64,000 nucleotides of DNA from Streptomyces parvus (GCF_032121415.1 NZ_CP135079.1:5208001-5272000); one strand, 5' to 3'. Counted from the first letter of the stretch, positions 8,094-17,069 are shown. A program made the numbers and translations. Notes: generated by a model not told the origin, from the sequence alone.

Positions 8094-9784
8094 GCATCGA
8101 GAAGAAGGCCGCCCGGCCCGCCGGCGGCGGGTCCGGGCGGCGCGGAGCCGCGGTGCGGCTCGGCCTGATGGCCGTGCCCGTCGCGTTCTTCGCGCTGTTC
8201 TTCGCCTATCCCGTCACCGCCATCGTCGGCCGCGGGCTCAAGGCGGGGGGCGACTGGCAGTTCGGGCGGATCGGCGAGGTGCTGGGCCGTCCGGACATCC
8301 TCGACGTCCTCTGGTTCACCACCTGGCAGGCCCTCGCCTCGACCGCCCTCACCCTGCTGATCGCCCTGCCCGGGGCGTATGTCTTCGCCCGCTTCGACTT
8401 CCCGGGCAAACAGGTGCTGCGGGCCGTCGTCACGGTCCCGTTCGTGCTGCCCACCGTCGTCGTCGGCACCGCGTTCCTGGCGCTGCTCGGGCGCGGCGGG
8501 CTCCTCGACGAGCTGTGGGGCGTCCGCCTCGACACCACCGTGTGGGCGATCCTGCTGGCCCATGTCTTCTTCAACTACGCCGTCGTGGTCCGCACGGTGG
8601 GCGGGCTCTGGTCCCAGCTCGACCCGCGCCAGGAGGAGGCCGCCCGGGTGCTGGGGGCCGGGCGGTTCGCCGCGTTCCGCCGGGTGACGCTGCCTGCGCT
8701 CGCCCCCGCCGTGGCCGCCGCCGCCCTGATGGTCTTCCTCTTCACGTTCACCTCCTTCGGCGTCGTACAGATCCTCGGCGGACCGGCGTACTCCACCCTG
8801 GAGGTGGAGATCTACCGGCAGACCGCGCAACTGCTGGACCTGCCGACCGCCGCCGTGCTGACCCTCGTGCAGTTCGCCGCGGTCGGCGGAATCCTCGCCG
8901 TGCACGCCGCGACCGTACGCCGCCGGGAACGGGCGCTGAGGCTGGTCGACCCGGCCCAGACCTCCCGCCGGCCGCGCGGGGCCGGGCAGTGGGCGTTGCT
9001 CGGCGGCGTACTGCTCACGGCGCTGCTGCTGATCCTGCTGCCCCTGGGCGTCCTGGTGGAACGGTCCTTCGACGGCCCCGGAGGTTATGGCTTCGGCTAC
9101 TACGAGGCCCTCCAGTCGGTCGGGGCGGGCGGCTCCTCCACCTTCCTGGTGCCGCCGCTGGAGGCCGTCGGCAACTCCCTGCGCTACGCGCTCGTCGCGA
9201 CCCTCATCGCCCTTGTCATCGGCGGGCTCGCGGCAGCGGCCCTGACCCGGCGGGCCGGGCGACTGGTCCGGGGCTTCGACGCGCTGCTGATGCTGCCGCT
9301 CGGGGTGTCCGCCGTGACGGTCGGCTTCGGCTTCCTGATCACCCTGGACAAGCCGCCGCTCGACCTGCGGACCTCCTGGATCCTGGTCCCGCTGGCCCAG
9401 GCACTGGTCGGCGTCCCCTTTGTCGTACGGACCATGCTGCCCGTCCTGCGGGCCGTCGACGACCGGTTGCGGGAGGCCGCCGCCGTGCTCGGGGCATCCC
9501 CGCTGCGGGCGTGGCGGGAGGTCGATCTGCCGCTGGTGCGACGGGCGGTGCTGGTCGCGGCGGGCTTCGCCTTCGCCGTCTCCCTCGGGGAGTTCGGCGC
9601 GACGGTCTTCATCGCACGGCCCGACACGCCGACCCTGCCGGTGGCCGTGGCCCGGCTGCTGGGCCGGTCGGGGGAGCTCAACTACGGGCAGGCGATGGCC
9701 CTGAGCACGATTCTGATGCTGGTGTGCGCGGTGTCGCTGCTGCTGTTGGAGCGCATCCGCACCGACCGATCCGGGGAGTTCTGA
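8057..9784 (+). CDS. thiP: Thiamine ABC transporter permease (fused two-domain ThiP)
   Basis: The membrane channel of the thiamine importer. The protein has up to 575 residues and about 12 transmembrane helices, made of two homologous permease halves in one chain. Each half carries an EAA loop: EEAARVLGAGRFAAFRRVTLP in the first and REAAAVLGASPLRAWREVDLP in the second; both loops contact the ATPase. The start is uncertain: GTG 8057 overlaps thiB by 37 bp, while GTG 8153 has a GGAG upstream and would remove 32 mostly polar residues. It is co-transcribed with thiB and thiQ. Confidence 0.9.
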   Translation: MDPVVAVAGPEVGIEKKAARPAGGGSGRRGAAVRLGLMAVPVAFFALFFAYPVTAIVGRGLKAGGDWQFGRIGEVLGRPDILDVLWFTTWQALASTALTLLIALPGAYVFARFDFPGKQVLRAVVTVPFVLPTVVVGTAFLALLGRGGLLDELWGVRLDTTVWAILLAHVFFNYAVVVRTVGGLWSQLDPRQEEAARVLGAGRFAAFRRVTLPALAPAVAAAALMVFLFTFTSFGVVQILGGPAYSTLEVEIYRQTAQLLDLPTAAVLTLVQFAAVGGILAVHAATVRRRERALRLVDPAQTSRRPRGAGQWALLGGVLLTALLLILLPLGVLVERSFDGPGGYGFGYYEALQSVGAGGSSTFLVPPLEAVGNSLRYALVATLIALVIGGLAAAALTRRAGRLVRGFDALLMLPLGVSAVTVGFGFLITLDKPPLDLRTSWILVPLAQALVGVPFVVRTMLPVLRAVDDRLREAAAVLGASPLRAWREVDLPLVRRAVLVAAGFAFAVSLGEFGATVFIARPDTPTLPVAVARLLGRSGELNYGQAMALSTILMLVCAVSLLLLERIRTDRSGEF

Positions 9785-9789
9785 ACGAC

Positions 9790-10860
9790 ATGCTGAGCTT
9801 GCAGGCCGCCACCGTACGGTTCGGGAAGCGGGCCGCGCTCGACGCCGTGGACCTGGAGGTCGCCGACCACCGGATCGTCTGCGTCCTCGGGCCCAGCGGC
9901 AGCGGGAAGTCCACCCTGCTGCGGGCCGTCGCGGGGCTCCAGCCCATGGACGGCGGCCGGGTTCTCCTGGCCGGACAGGACCAGGCGGGCGTCCCGGTGC
10001 ACCGGCGCGGGCTCGGCCTGATGTTCCAGGACCACCAGCTCTTCCCGCACCGGGACGTCGGCTCCAACATCGCCTTCGGGCTGCGGATGCACGGCACCGG
10101 GCGGGCCGAGGCCGAGCGCCGGGTCCGTGAACTCCTGGAGCTCGTCGGTCTGCCGGGCGCGGAACGCCGGGCGGTCGCCTCCCTCTCCGGCGGCGAACAG
10201 CAGCGGGTCGCCTTGGCCCGCGCGCTCGCCCCGCGCCCGAAACTCCTGATGCTCGACGAGCCCCTCGGTCAGCTCGACCGGAGCCTGCGCGAACGGCTCG
10301 TCGTGGAACTCCGCACCCTCTTCCAGGAGTTGGGGACGACCGTGCTGGCCGTCACACACGACCAGGGCGAGGCGTTCGCGCTTGCCGACCGGGTCGTCGT
10401 GATGCGGGACGGCCGGCTCGCGCAGGAGGGCGCCCCGCTGGACGTCTGGCAGCGCCCCGCCTCCGCGTTCGTCGCCCGGTTCCTCGGCTTCGACAACGTC
10501 ACACCCGCCACGGTCACGGGACAGGCCGCCGCCACCGCCTGGGGCAAGGTCCCGGTGCCCGAGGGCTCCCCGCAGGGCGGGGCCGACCTGCTGGTCCGGC
10601 CCGCCGGAGTCCGGATCGGCGCTCCCGAGGACGGCCTGCGCTGCACGGTCGGCGTCCGCACCTTCCGGGGGAACCACGTGACCGTGCGGCTGCTGCCCGA
10701 GAACGCGCCGGTGCTGGAGGCCGAGTGCGCCCTGCGGGACACCCCGGACGAGGGCGCGGTCGTGGGCGTCCGCTTCGACGCGGCGGAGACGGTGGTGCTG
10801 GCGGGGGACCCGGTCGGCACCGGGGAGCCCGAGGCGCCCCGGCCGCCGCCAGGATCTTGA
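9790..10860 (+). CDS. thiQ: Thiamine ABC transporter ATP-binding protein
   Basis: The ATPase that powers the importer. The protein has 356 residues. Walker A GPSGSGKST is at about residues 34-42, the signature LSGGEQQRV at about 132-140, Walker B LLMLDEPLG and the switch His in VTHDQGEA follow. The C-terminal 120 residues form a TOBE-like regulatory domain, so the chain is longer than E. coli ThiQ and closer to the Pot/Fbp class. ATG 9790 lies 5 bp after the thiP stop. The substrate is inferred from the riboswitch; iron or polyamine use cannot be excluded from the ATPase alone. Confidence 0.88.
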   Translation: MLSLQAATVRFGKRAALDAVDLEVADHRIVCVLGPSGSGKSTLLRAVAGLQPMDGGRVLLAGQDQAGVPVHRRGLGLMFQDHQLFPHRDVGSNIAFGLRMHGTGRAEAERRVRELLELVGLPGAERRAVASLSGGEQQRVALARALAPRPKLLMLDEPLGQLDRSLRERLVVELRTLFQELGTTVLAVTHDQGEAFALADRVVVMRDGRLAQEGAPLDVWQRPASAFVARFLGFDNVTPATVTGQAAATAWGKVPVPEGSPQGGADLLVRPAGVRIGAPEDGLRCTVGVRTFRGNHVTVRLLPENAPVLEAECALRDTPDEGAVVGVRFDAAETVVLAGDPVGTGEPEAPRPPPGS

Positions 10861-11039
10861 GTTCCCCGCCACCACCGGACCCCGTTCGTACGCCGGGACC
10901 ACCGCCTGCCCCCGGTCCCGCCGCCTCGGGCGCGGCGCGTGCCGTACGCCGCGACAGCGCGCCCCTGCCCCGGCAAACTGGAGGTCCGGACCCCGTGTCC
11001 GTACGCCGTGCGGCACCGACAGCGACAAGGACCGTGACC

Positions 11040-11495
11040 ATGACCGGTGGCACCCGCGAGGGCATCGACCTCACCCGCGTCCTCCACGCCCCGCAGCAGC
11101 GGGTCTTCGCGGCCTGGACGTCGCCGGAGGACTTCGCCGCCTGGTACGGGGGAGAGGCGGACGTCCCCCTGGACCGGGTGGCGATGGACGTACGGCCCGG
11201 GGGCTCGTGGAGCCTGGTCATCGTGATGCCGGGGGTCGAGATGCCCTTCCAGGGGGTCTACCGCGAGGTGAGCGAACCCGACGGGCTGGTCTTCACGCTG
11301 AAGGACGGCTCCGCCCCCGAGGACGCCGAGGGCGAGACGGTGACCGTCACCTTCAGCGACCTCGGGGGCGGCCGGACCGAACTGGCCTTCCAGCAGCGCG
11401 GAGGGAACCTCACCCCCGAGCAGTACGCGGCGGCCGAGGACGGCTGGGAGGCCTTCTTCGACGCGCTCGCGGAGCGCCTCGCCGCCCACCCCTGA
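11040..11495 (+). CDS. SRPBCC / AHSA1 (activator of Hsp90 ATPase-like) domain protein
   Basis: A small cytosolic protein of 151 residues with the START-like ligand-binding fold. Family hallmarks are RVLHAPQQRVFAAWTSPEDFAAWYG at the N-terminus (a longer block given here only by its core, FAAWTSP), the GG-S strand of VRPGGSWSL and the C-terminal amphipathic helix GWEAFFDALAERLA. Such proteins bind hydrophobic ligands; bacterial members have no general assigned function. ATG 11040 has AAGGAC upstream; GTG 11034 is an alternative start. It has its own 179-bp upstream gap after thiQ and ends 10 bp from a convergent ABC permease gene. Confidence 0.85.
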   Translation: MTGGTREGIDLTRVLHAPQQRVFAAWTSPEDFAAWYGGEADVPLDRVAMDVRPGGSWSLVIVMPGVEMPFQGVYREVSEPDGLVFTLKDGSAPEDAEGETVTVTFSDLGGGRTELAFQQRGGNLTPEQYAAAEDGWEAFFDALAERLAAHP

Positions 11496-11505
11496 CGCGG
11501 GTCCG

Positions 11506-12663
11506 CTACGCCAGCGGAACCGCCGCGAGCTGCGCGATCACCCAGGTCAGCGGGGCGAACAGGGCCAGCAGCGCGCCCGCACGCAGCAGCGTCGCCCGGC
11601 GCAGCGTGGCCGCCGGGGCGCCCATCCTGAGCAACGCCTGCGCCGTATGGGCCCGGGCGTGCTTGGCCTCCAGCGCCGAGGTCAGCAGCGTCGCCGTCGT
11701 ACAGCCGAGGACCAGCACCGCGCCGAGTGCGGTGAGCGGACCGTACGGGCGCTCGTCGCCCCCGTACAGCGCCGAAGCGGCGACCGCGGCGGACACCACG
11801 GCGCAGACGATGCCGAGCGGGCGGCCGATGCGCCGCGCCTCGTCCATCAGGACCCGGCCCGCCAGCAGCCGTACGGCCCCGGGGCGCACCGCCTGCAGCG
11901 CCCGGCCGCACAGATACGTCAGGCTCGGTCCGGCCATCGCCAGGCCGACCGCGGTCAGCGTCCACCCGATCAGCACCGCCACCGGGGTGGAGTCGTACCG
12001 TCCGGGCAGCGGAAACGCGTTCCCCGACGCACCCCGTGAGGCGATCGCCTCGACCGCGAGTCCGGCCGCCGTCAGCGCCACGCCCCAGGGGAGCCCCGCC
12101 GGGGCCGGTGCGGGCTCCGGCAGTTCCTCGGAGCCGAAGGTGTCCCGTGCCGGGTCGGGCCGCGACCGCAGCGCCAGCGCGCTCGCCGTCGACGCGGCCA
12201 CCGGCACGAGCGCCAGCAGCATCAGGGCAGCGGCCGGCGGCAGCGGCGTGCCCGCGCCGAGGAACTCCGCCGCGCCCCCGTCGAACGGCATCCCGGTCAG
12301 ATCGCCGCGCAGATGCAGGAAGAAGAGCAGCGCCACCATCGAGCCGAGCGTGGTCGAGACGGCTGTGGAGACCGCGGCCAGGGCGGACAGCCGGACCGGG
12401 CCGAGGCCCAGCGACGAGAGGCCCGGCCGCGGCCGGGTGCTCGGGTCGGTCCGGGCCACCGCCACGGCGAACTGCACGGTGGCGGCCAGCGGGACGAAGC
12501 ACCACAGCAGCCGCAGCACCGAACCGGCGGACGCGGGGTGCGCGGCGGCGTACCCGAGGGCGCACAGGAGGAGGAATCCGACACCGGCCGACGCGGCGGC
12601 CACCAGCAGCCGCCGGACCAGGACGAGGGGATGGGAACCGCGGGCTAGACGGAGAGCGAGCAC
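11506..12663 (-). CDS. ABC transporter integral membrane subunit
   Basis: A 385-residue, strongly hydrophobic protein with about eight to ten transmembrane segments. It begins with a short cytoplasmic Arg-rich stretch, then a long helix (LLVAAASAGVGFLLLCALGY). The overall pattern resembles FtsX/MacB-like permeases, but I do not see their extracellular domain clearly. It starts with GTG at 12663, overlapping the end of the upstream ATPase gene by 19 bp, so the two are almost certainly one complex made from one message. The substrate is unknown. Its end is 10 bp from the convergent AHSA1 gene. Confidence 0.75.
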   Translation of the reverse strand: MLALRLARGSHPLVLVRRLLVAAASAGVGFLLLCALGYAAAHPASAGSVLRLLWCFVPLAATVQFAVAVARTDPSTRPRPGLSSLGLGPVRLSALAAVSTAVSTTLGSMVALLFFLHLRGDLTGMPFDGGAAEFLGAGTPLPPAAALMLLALVPVAASTASALALRSRPDPARDTFGSEELPEPAPAPAGLPWGVALTAAGLAVEAIASRGASGNAFPLPGRYDSTPVAVLIGWTLTAVGLAMAGPSLTYLCGRALQAVRPGAVRLLAGRVLMDEARRIGRPLGIVCAVVSAAVAASALYGGDERPYGPLTALGAVLVLGCTTATLLTSALEAKHARAHTAQALLRMGAPAATLRRATLLRAGALLALFAPLTWVIAQLAAVPLA

Positions 12664-13382
12664 GCCGCGCGGCCCTCCGCTTCCGGTTTCGAAGGCAGGG
12701 TGACGGTGGCGACGCAGCGGCCGTCCAGCATCGGGACGGTCCGGTCGGCGAGCGCCGCGACCTCGGCGTCATGGGTGGCCAGCACGACGGTGATGCCGTG
12801 CGAGCGGGCCGCCGTGGTGAAGGTGCGCAGCACCTGGGCGCGGTCCGCGCGGTGCAGGGTCGCGGTCGGCTCGTCCGCGAAGATCACGGCCGGTGCGCCG
12901 CACAGGGCCCGGGCCACGGAGATCCGCTGGCGCTGCGCCTGGAGCAGGGCGTGCGGCCGCTTCCTGGCGAACGCGGCGATGTCCAGGCGCTCCAGCCACT
13001 CGGTGGCCGCTTTCCTGGCGGCCCGGTGGGAGACGCCGCGCAGCAGCAGGGGCAGCGCGGTGTTCTCCCAGACGGTCAGCTCCGGGACCAGCTCGGGATC
13101 GGAGGAGATCCAGCCGAAGCGTTCCCGGCGCAGCTGTTCGCGGGCCCGGGGGGCCATGGTGTGGACGGGGACGCTGTTGAACCAGACCTCGCCCTCCTGG
13201 GGCACGAGCCGGCCCGAGAGGCAGTGCAGCAGCGTCGTCTTCCCGCTGCCGCGCGGGCCGGTCACGGCGAGGATCTCCGCGTCCCGGACGCCGATGGAGA
13301 CACCGCCGAGACCGGGCGATCCGTTGTGGGAGTGGTGCAGTGAACGCGCCCAGATCACGTCGTTGTCCGGCGGGGCCACCAT
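12645..13382 (-). CDS. ABC transporter ATP-binding protein with degenerate signature motif
   Basis: A 245-residue ATPase of the LolD/MacB-like class. Walker A is intact (GPRGSGKTT), as are Walker B (VIFADEPTA) and the switch His (VLATHDAEV). The signature motif, normally LSGGQxQR, reads LLQAQRQR, so the Ser and both Gly that close on ATP of the partner subunit are gone. ATG 13382 is preceded by GAGGTG at good spacing; GTG 13391 is an alternative start. It is paired with the overlapping permease gene. A half-active or regulatory ATPase is possible; the substrate is unknown. Confidence 0.85.
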   Translation of the reverse strand: MVAPPDNDVIWARSLHHSHNGSPGLGGVSIGVRDAEILAVTGPRGSGKTTLLHCLSGRLVPQEGEVWFNSVPVHTMAPRAREQLRRERFGWISSDPELVPELTVWENTALPLLLRGVSHRAARKAATEWLERLDIAAFARKRPHALLQAQRQRISVARALCGAPAVIFADEPTATLHRADRAQVLRTFTTAARSHGITVVLATHDAEVAALADRTVPMLDGRCVATVTLPSKPEAEGRAACSLSV

Positions 13383-13495
13383 GGCGTACACCTCGGTTCA
13401 GGTCAGATTTCCCGTCCCCCGTACGGGGGAACGAAGACGCGGCCGATCGGTCACTGGGCACCGTAGATAGTCGGACCGGTCCGGGAGCACGGCAC

Positions 13496-13542
13496 GCGGC
13501 CCGGATACCCCCTTCTCACTCGAAGGGGCGTATCCGGGCCGC
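13496..13542 (-). terminator. Strong terminator downstream of the minus-strand aminotransferase gene
   Basis: GCGGCCCGGATACCCCCTTC (13496-13515) pairs with 13522-13542 over 20 bases with one bulged base, around a 6-nt loop. It separates the aminotransferase (stop at 13597) from the ABC ATPase gene downstream on the same strand. Confidence 0.85.
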
Positions 13543-13596
13543 GTGGACCGATGAAATGACCGCTGGGCGGCTAGCGGCCGGGGGATCTGGCGGCGG

Positions 13597-14958
13597 TCAG
13601 AGCTTCGTCCACGCCTCCGTGAGGACGGTCCGCAGGATGCCCTCGATCTCGTCGAACGTGGACTGGTCGGAGATCAGCGGCGGGGCGAGCTGGATGACCG
13701 GGTCGCCTCGGTCGTCGGCCCGGCAGTAGAGGCCGTTCTCGAACAGCGCCTTGGAGAGGAAGCCGTACAGGACGCGCTCGGTCTCCTCGTCGGTGAACGT
13801 CTCCTTGGTCGCCTTGTCCTTCACCAGCTCGATGCCGTAGAAGTACCCGTTGCCGCGGACGTCGCCGACGATCGGCAGGTCGTGCAGCTTCTGGAGCGTG
13901 GTGAGGAAGGCGTTCTCGTTGTCGAGGACGTGCTGGGTGAGGTTCTCGCGCTCGAAGATGTCGAGGTTGGCGAGGCCCACGGCCGCGGAGACCGGGTGGC
14001 CGCCGAAGGTGTAGCCGTGCAGGAAGGTGTTGCCGCCCTCGTAGAACGGTTCCGCGATCCGGTCCGAGACGATGCAGGCGCCGATCGGGGAGTAGCCCGA
14101 GGTCATGCCCTTCGCGCAGGTGATCATGTCCGGCACGTAGCCGAACTTGTCGCAGGCGAAGATCGTGCCGAGCCGGCCGAAGGCGCAGATGACCTCGTCG
14201 GAGACGAGCAGCACGTCGTACTTGTCGCAGATCTCGCGGACCCGCTGGAAGTAGCCGGGCGGCGGCGGGAAGCAGCCGCCCGCGTTCTGCACGGGCTCCA
14301 GGAAGACGGCCGCGACGGTCTCGGGGCCCTCGAAGAGGATCTCCTGCTCGATCTGGTCGGCGGCCCAGCGGCCGAAGGCCTCCGGGTCGTCGCCGAAGAG
14401 CGGGGCGCGGTAGATGTTGGTGTTCGGAACCTTGTGCGCGCCGGGGACCAGCGGCTCGAAGGGGGCCTTCAGGGCCGGGAGGCCGGTGATGGACAGCGCG
14501 CCCTGCGGGGTGCCGTGGTAGGCGACGGCCCGCGAGATGACCTTGTACTTGGTCGGCTGGCCCTTGAGCTTGAAGTACTGCTTGGCCAGCTTCCAGGCGG
14601 TCTCGACGGCCTCGCCGCCACCGGTGGTGAAGAAGACCTTGTTGAGGTCGCCCGGGGCGTAGTCGGCGAGCCGCTCGGCCAGCTCGACGGCCTTCGGGTG
14701 GGCGTAGGACCACACCGGGAAGAAGGCGAGCTCCTGGCCCTGCTTGTACGCCGTCTCGGCGAGCTCGTGACGACCGTGACCGGCGTTGACCACGAACAGG
14801 CCGGAGAGGCCGTCCAGGTAGCGCTTGCCCTTGTCGTCGAAGATGTACGTTCCCTCGCCACGCACGATGGTGGGAACGGGCGCGTTCTCGTAGTCCGACA
14901 TGCGGGTGAAGTGCATCCACAGGTGGTCGTACGCGGTTCGGCTGAGGTCCTTGCTCAC
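13597..14958 (-). CDS. Class III PLP aminotransferase (putrescine/polyamine or GABA:pyruvate type)
   Basis: A 453-residue fold-type I transaminase. The PLP lysine lies in CAKGMTSGYSP (K283), the PLP-ring Asp in LLVSDEVICAFGR, and the FFTTGGGEAVETAWKLAK block marks the omega-aminotransferase subgroup. Members use putrescine, cadaverine, beta-alanine or GABA as donor and often pyruvate as acceptor. The start is GTG 14958, two bases after the stop of the upstream Lrp/AsnC regulator gene, so the pair is translationally linked. Context with aldehyde dehydrogenases and PotD-like proteins argues for polyamine deamination to an aminoaldehyde. The exact donor is not readable from sequence. Confidence 0.88.
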   Translation of the reverse strand: MSKDLSRTAYDHLWMHFTRMSDYENAPVPTIVRGEGTYIFDDKGKRYLDGLSGLFVVNAGHGRHELAETAYKQGQELAFFPVWSYAHPKAVELAERLADYAPGDLNKVFFTTGGGEAVETAWKLAKQYFKLKGQPTKYKVISRAVAYHGTPQGALSITGLPALKAPFEPLVPGAHKVPNTNIYRAPLFGDDPEAFGRWAADQIEQEILFEGPETVAAVFLEPVQNAGGCFPPPPGYFQRVREICDKYDVLLVSDEVICAFGRLGTIFACDKFGYVPDMITCAKGMTSGYSPIGACIVSDRIAEPFYEGGNTFLHGYTFGGHPVSAAVGLANLDIFERENLTQHVLDNENAFLTTLQKLHDLPIVGDVRGNGYFYGIELVKDKATKETFTDEETERVLYGFLSKALFENGLYCRADDRGDPVIQLAPPLISDQSTFDEIEGILRTVLTEAWTKL

Positions 14959-14960
14959 GG

Positions 14961-15452
14961 CTATCGGGTTCCCCACATATAGGTCTGCTTCTTGAGCTTC
15001 AGATAAACGAAGCTCTCGGTGGAGCGCACGCCGGGAAGGGTCCGGATGCGTTTGTTGATCGTCTCCAGCAGGTGGTCGTCGTCCTCGCAGACGACCTCCA
15101 CCATCAGGTCGAAGGAGCCCGCGGTCATGACCACGTACTCGCACTCGGCCATGGCCGACAGGGCTTCGGCCACCGGATCGAGGTCGCCCTCGACATTGAT
15201 GCCGACCATCGCCTGGCGCCGGAATCCCACGGTGAGCGGGTCCGTGACGGCGACGATCTGCATCACGCCCTGGTCGAGCAGCTTCTGGACGCGCTGGCGC
15301 ACAGCCGCTTCGGAGAGGCCCACGGCCTTGCCGATCGCGGCGTACGGACGCCGTCCGTCCTCCTGGAGCTGCTCGATGATTGCGAGGGAGACGGCATCGA
15401 CCGCCGACGGTGATCCGTTCCCTGTCCTGGAGTCTGCGCTGCGACTGGCCAC
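14961..15452 (-). CDS. Lrp/AsnC family transcriptional regulator
   Basis: A 163-residue regulator. The N-terminal winged HTH is in LAIIEQLQEDGRRPYAAIGK and AVRQRVQKLLDQGVM; the C-terminal RAM ligand-binding domain starts near VGINVEGDL and includes YVVMTAGSFDLMVEV. GTG 15452 is the favoured start; an in-frame start at 15488 would add 12 residues. It is co-transcribed with the following aminotransferase and divergent from an aldehyde dehydrogenase gene, the usual layout for local control of an amine-catabolic pair. The likely effector is an amine or amino acid (inference). Confidence 0.9.
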   Translation of the reverse strand: MASRSADSRTGNGSPSAVDAVSLAIIEQLQEDGRRPYAAIGKAVGLSEAAVRQRVQKLLDQGVMQIVAVTDPLTVGFRRQAMVGINVEGDLDPVAEALSAMAECEYVVMTAGSFDLMVEVVCEDDDHLLETINKRIRTLPGVRSTESFVYLKLKKQTYMWGTR

Positions 15453-15503
15453 GCACCCACCATGCACCGCTCCTCGTCTGTCTCGCAACCCCAGATCGAT
15501 GAA

Positions 15504-15518
15504 ATTCGTTGAGTGAAT
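15504..15518. promoter_or_regulatory. Candidate Lrp-type operator between lrp and aldehyde dehydrogenase
   Basis: ATTC-N7-GAAT (15504-15518) is a 15-bp dyad with an AT-rich centre relative to its surroundings, in the 177-bp divergent gap. Lrp/AsnC proteins commonly bind 13-17-bp dyads of this kind. A TAGGGT hexamer at 15584-15589 may be the -10 of the dehydrogenase promoter; its -35 is weak. Confidence 0.4.
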
Positions 15519-15629
15519 GCTCAGGGGCGACTGAATCCGAAGTTGGGGGCGGTTGGGTATGTCGAAAGCGTCGCCCGAGCGATTAGGGTGGATGTCTCAC
15601 CCATCGGACAGCCGACAGGAGGGGTGGTT

Positions 15630-17069
15630 GTGACCACCGAGGTGCGCCGTCTGCGCAACTACATCAACGGAGAGTTCCGGGACGCCGCGGACGGGCGGAC
15701 CATCGATGTGGTCAGCCCGGTGACGGAAGAGGTCTACGCAACCTCGCCGCTCTCGGGCCAGGCCGATGTCGATGCCGCCATGGAGGCCGCAGCGGCGGCC
15801 TTCCCCGCCTGGCGCGACACCACGCCCGCCGAGCGCCAGAAGGCCCTGCTCAAGATCGCGGACGCCTTCGAGGAGCGGGCCGAGGACCTGATCGCCGCCG
15901 AGTCGGAGAACACCGGCAAGCCGCTCGGCCTCACCCGCAGCGAAGAGATCCCGCCGATGGTGGACCAGATCCGCTTCTTCGCGGGGGCCGCCCGGCTGCT
16001 GGAAGGCCGCTCGGCCGGCGAGTACATGGAGGGCCTGACCTCCATCGTCCGCCGCGAGCCGGTCGGCGTCTGCGCCCAGGTCGCGCCGTGGAACTACCCG
16101 ATGATGATGGCCGTATGGAAGTTCGCCCCGGCGCTCGCCGCGGGCAACACGGTCGTCATCAAGCCGTCCGACACCACCCCGGCGTCGACGGTCCTCATGG
16201 CCGAGATCATCGGGCAGATCCTGCCCAAGGGCGTCTTCAACGTCCTGTGCGGCGACCGGGACACCGGCCGCGCCATGGTCGAGCACCCGATCCCGGCGAT
16301 GGCCTCCATCACCGGTTCGGTACGGGCCGGGATGCAGGTCGCCGAGTCCGCCGCCAAGGACGTCAAGCGCGTCCACCTGGAGCTCGGCGGCAAGGCGCCC
16401 GTCGTGGTCTTCGAGGACGCCGACATCGCCAAGACGGTCTCGGGCGTCTCCGAGGCGGGCTTCTTCAACGCGGGCCAGGACTGTACGGCCGCCACCCGCG
16501 TCCTGGTCCACGAGTCGATCCACGACGAGTTCGTCACCGCGCTCGCCAAGGCCGCCGCCGACACGAAGACCGGGCAGCCGGACGACGAGGACGTGGCGTA
16601 CGGCCCGCTCAACAACGCCAACCAGCTGGGCCAGGTCAGCGGCTTCATCGAGCGGCTCCCCGCCCACGCCAAGGTCGAGGCGGGCGGCCACCGGGTCGGC
16701 GACAAGGGCTACTTCTACGCCCCGACCGTCGTCTCCGGGCTGAAGCAGGACGACGAGATCATCCAGAACGAGGTCTTCGGCCCCGTCATCACCGTCCAGT
16801 CCTTCACCGACGAGGACCAGGCCGTCACGTACGCCAACGGTGTCGAGTACGCGCTCGCCTCCTCGGTCTGGACGCAGAACCACGCCCGCGCCATGCGCAT
16901 GTCCAAGAACCTCGACTTCGGCTGCGTGTGGATCAACACCCACATCCCGCTGGTCGCCGAGATGCCGCACGGCGGGTTCAAGAAGTCCGGCTACGGCAAG
17001 GACCTCTCCGCGTACGGCTTCGAGGACTACACCCGCATCAAGCACGTCATGACGTCCATCGAGGACTGA
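15630..17069 (+). CDS. NAD-dependent aldehyde dehydrogenase, gamma-aminobutyraldehyde dehydrogenase type
   Basis: It oxidises aldehydes such as 4-aminobutyraldehyde to the acid. The protein has 479 residues, the usual ALDH length. The catalytic Cys is in NAGQDCTAATR (C285) and the general-base Glu in HLELGGKAP. The NAD site is around APWNYP and ITGSVRAG. GTG 15630 follows CAGGAGGGG. The QDCTAA neighbourhood is typical of the PatD/PuuC-like aminoaldehyde group. It is divergent from the Lrp-aminotransferase pair and followed after 167 bp, across a strong hairpin, by a PotD-like lipoprotein gene. A near relative lies at 22816. Confidence 0.9.
   Translation: MTTEVRRLRNYINGEFRDAADGRTIDVVSPVTEEVYATSPLSGQADVDAAMEAAAAAFPAWRDTTPAERQKALLKIADAFEERAEDLIAAESENTGKPLGLTRSEEIPPMVDQIRFFAGAARLLEGRSAGEYMEGLTSIVRREPVGVCAQVAPWNYPMMMAVWKFAPALAAGNTVVIKPSDTTPASTVLMAEIIGQILPKGVFNVLCGDRDTGRAMVEHPIPAMASITGSVRAGMQVAESAAKDVKRVHLELGGKAPVVVFEDADIAKTVSGVSEAGFFNAGQDCTAATRVLVHESIHDEFVTALAKAAADTKTGQPDDEDVAYGPLNNANQLGQVSGFIERLPAHAKVEAGGHRVGDKGYFYAPTVVSGLKQDDEIIQNEVFGPVITVQSFTDEDQAVTYANGVEYALASSVWTQNHARAMRMSKNLDFGCVWINTHIPLVAEMPHGGFKKSGYGKDLSAYGFEDYTRIKHVMTSIED

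Noticed and set aside
13440..13600. Possible small gene between the ABC ATPase and the aminotransferase
   Set aside because: The stretch is dominated by the terminator hairpin, and the only open frames are short and without a ribosome-binding site.
14959..15456. A fusion of the aminotransferase with an upstream 166-residue extension
   Set aside because: The frame continues upstream, but that DNA is the Lrp/AsnC gene in another frame; the regulator motifs decide which frame is coding.
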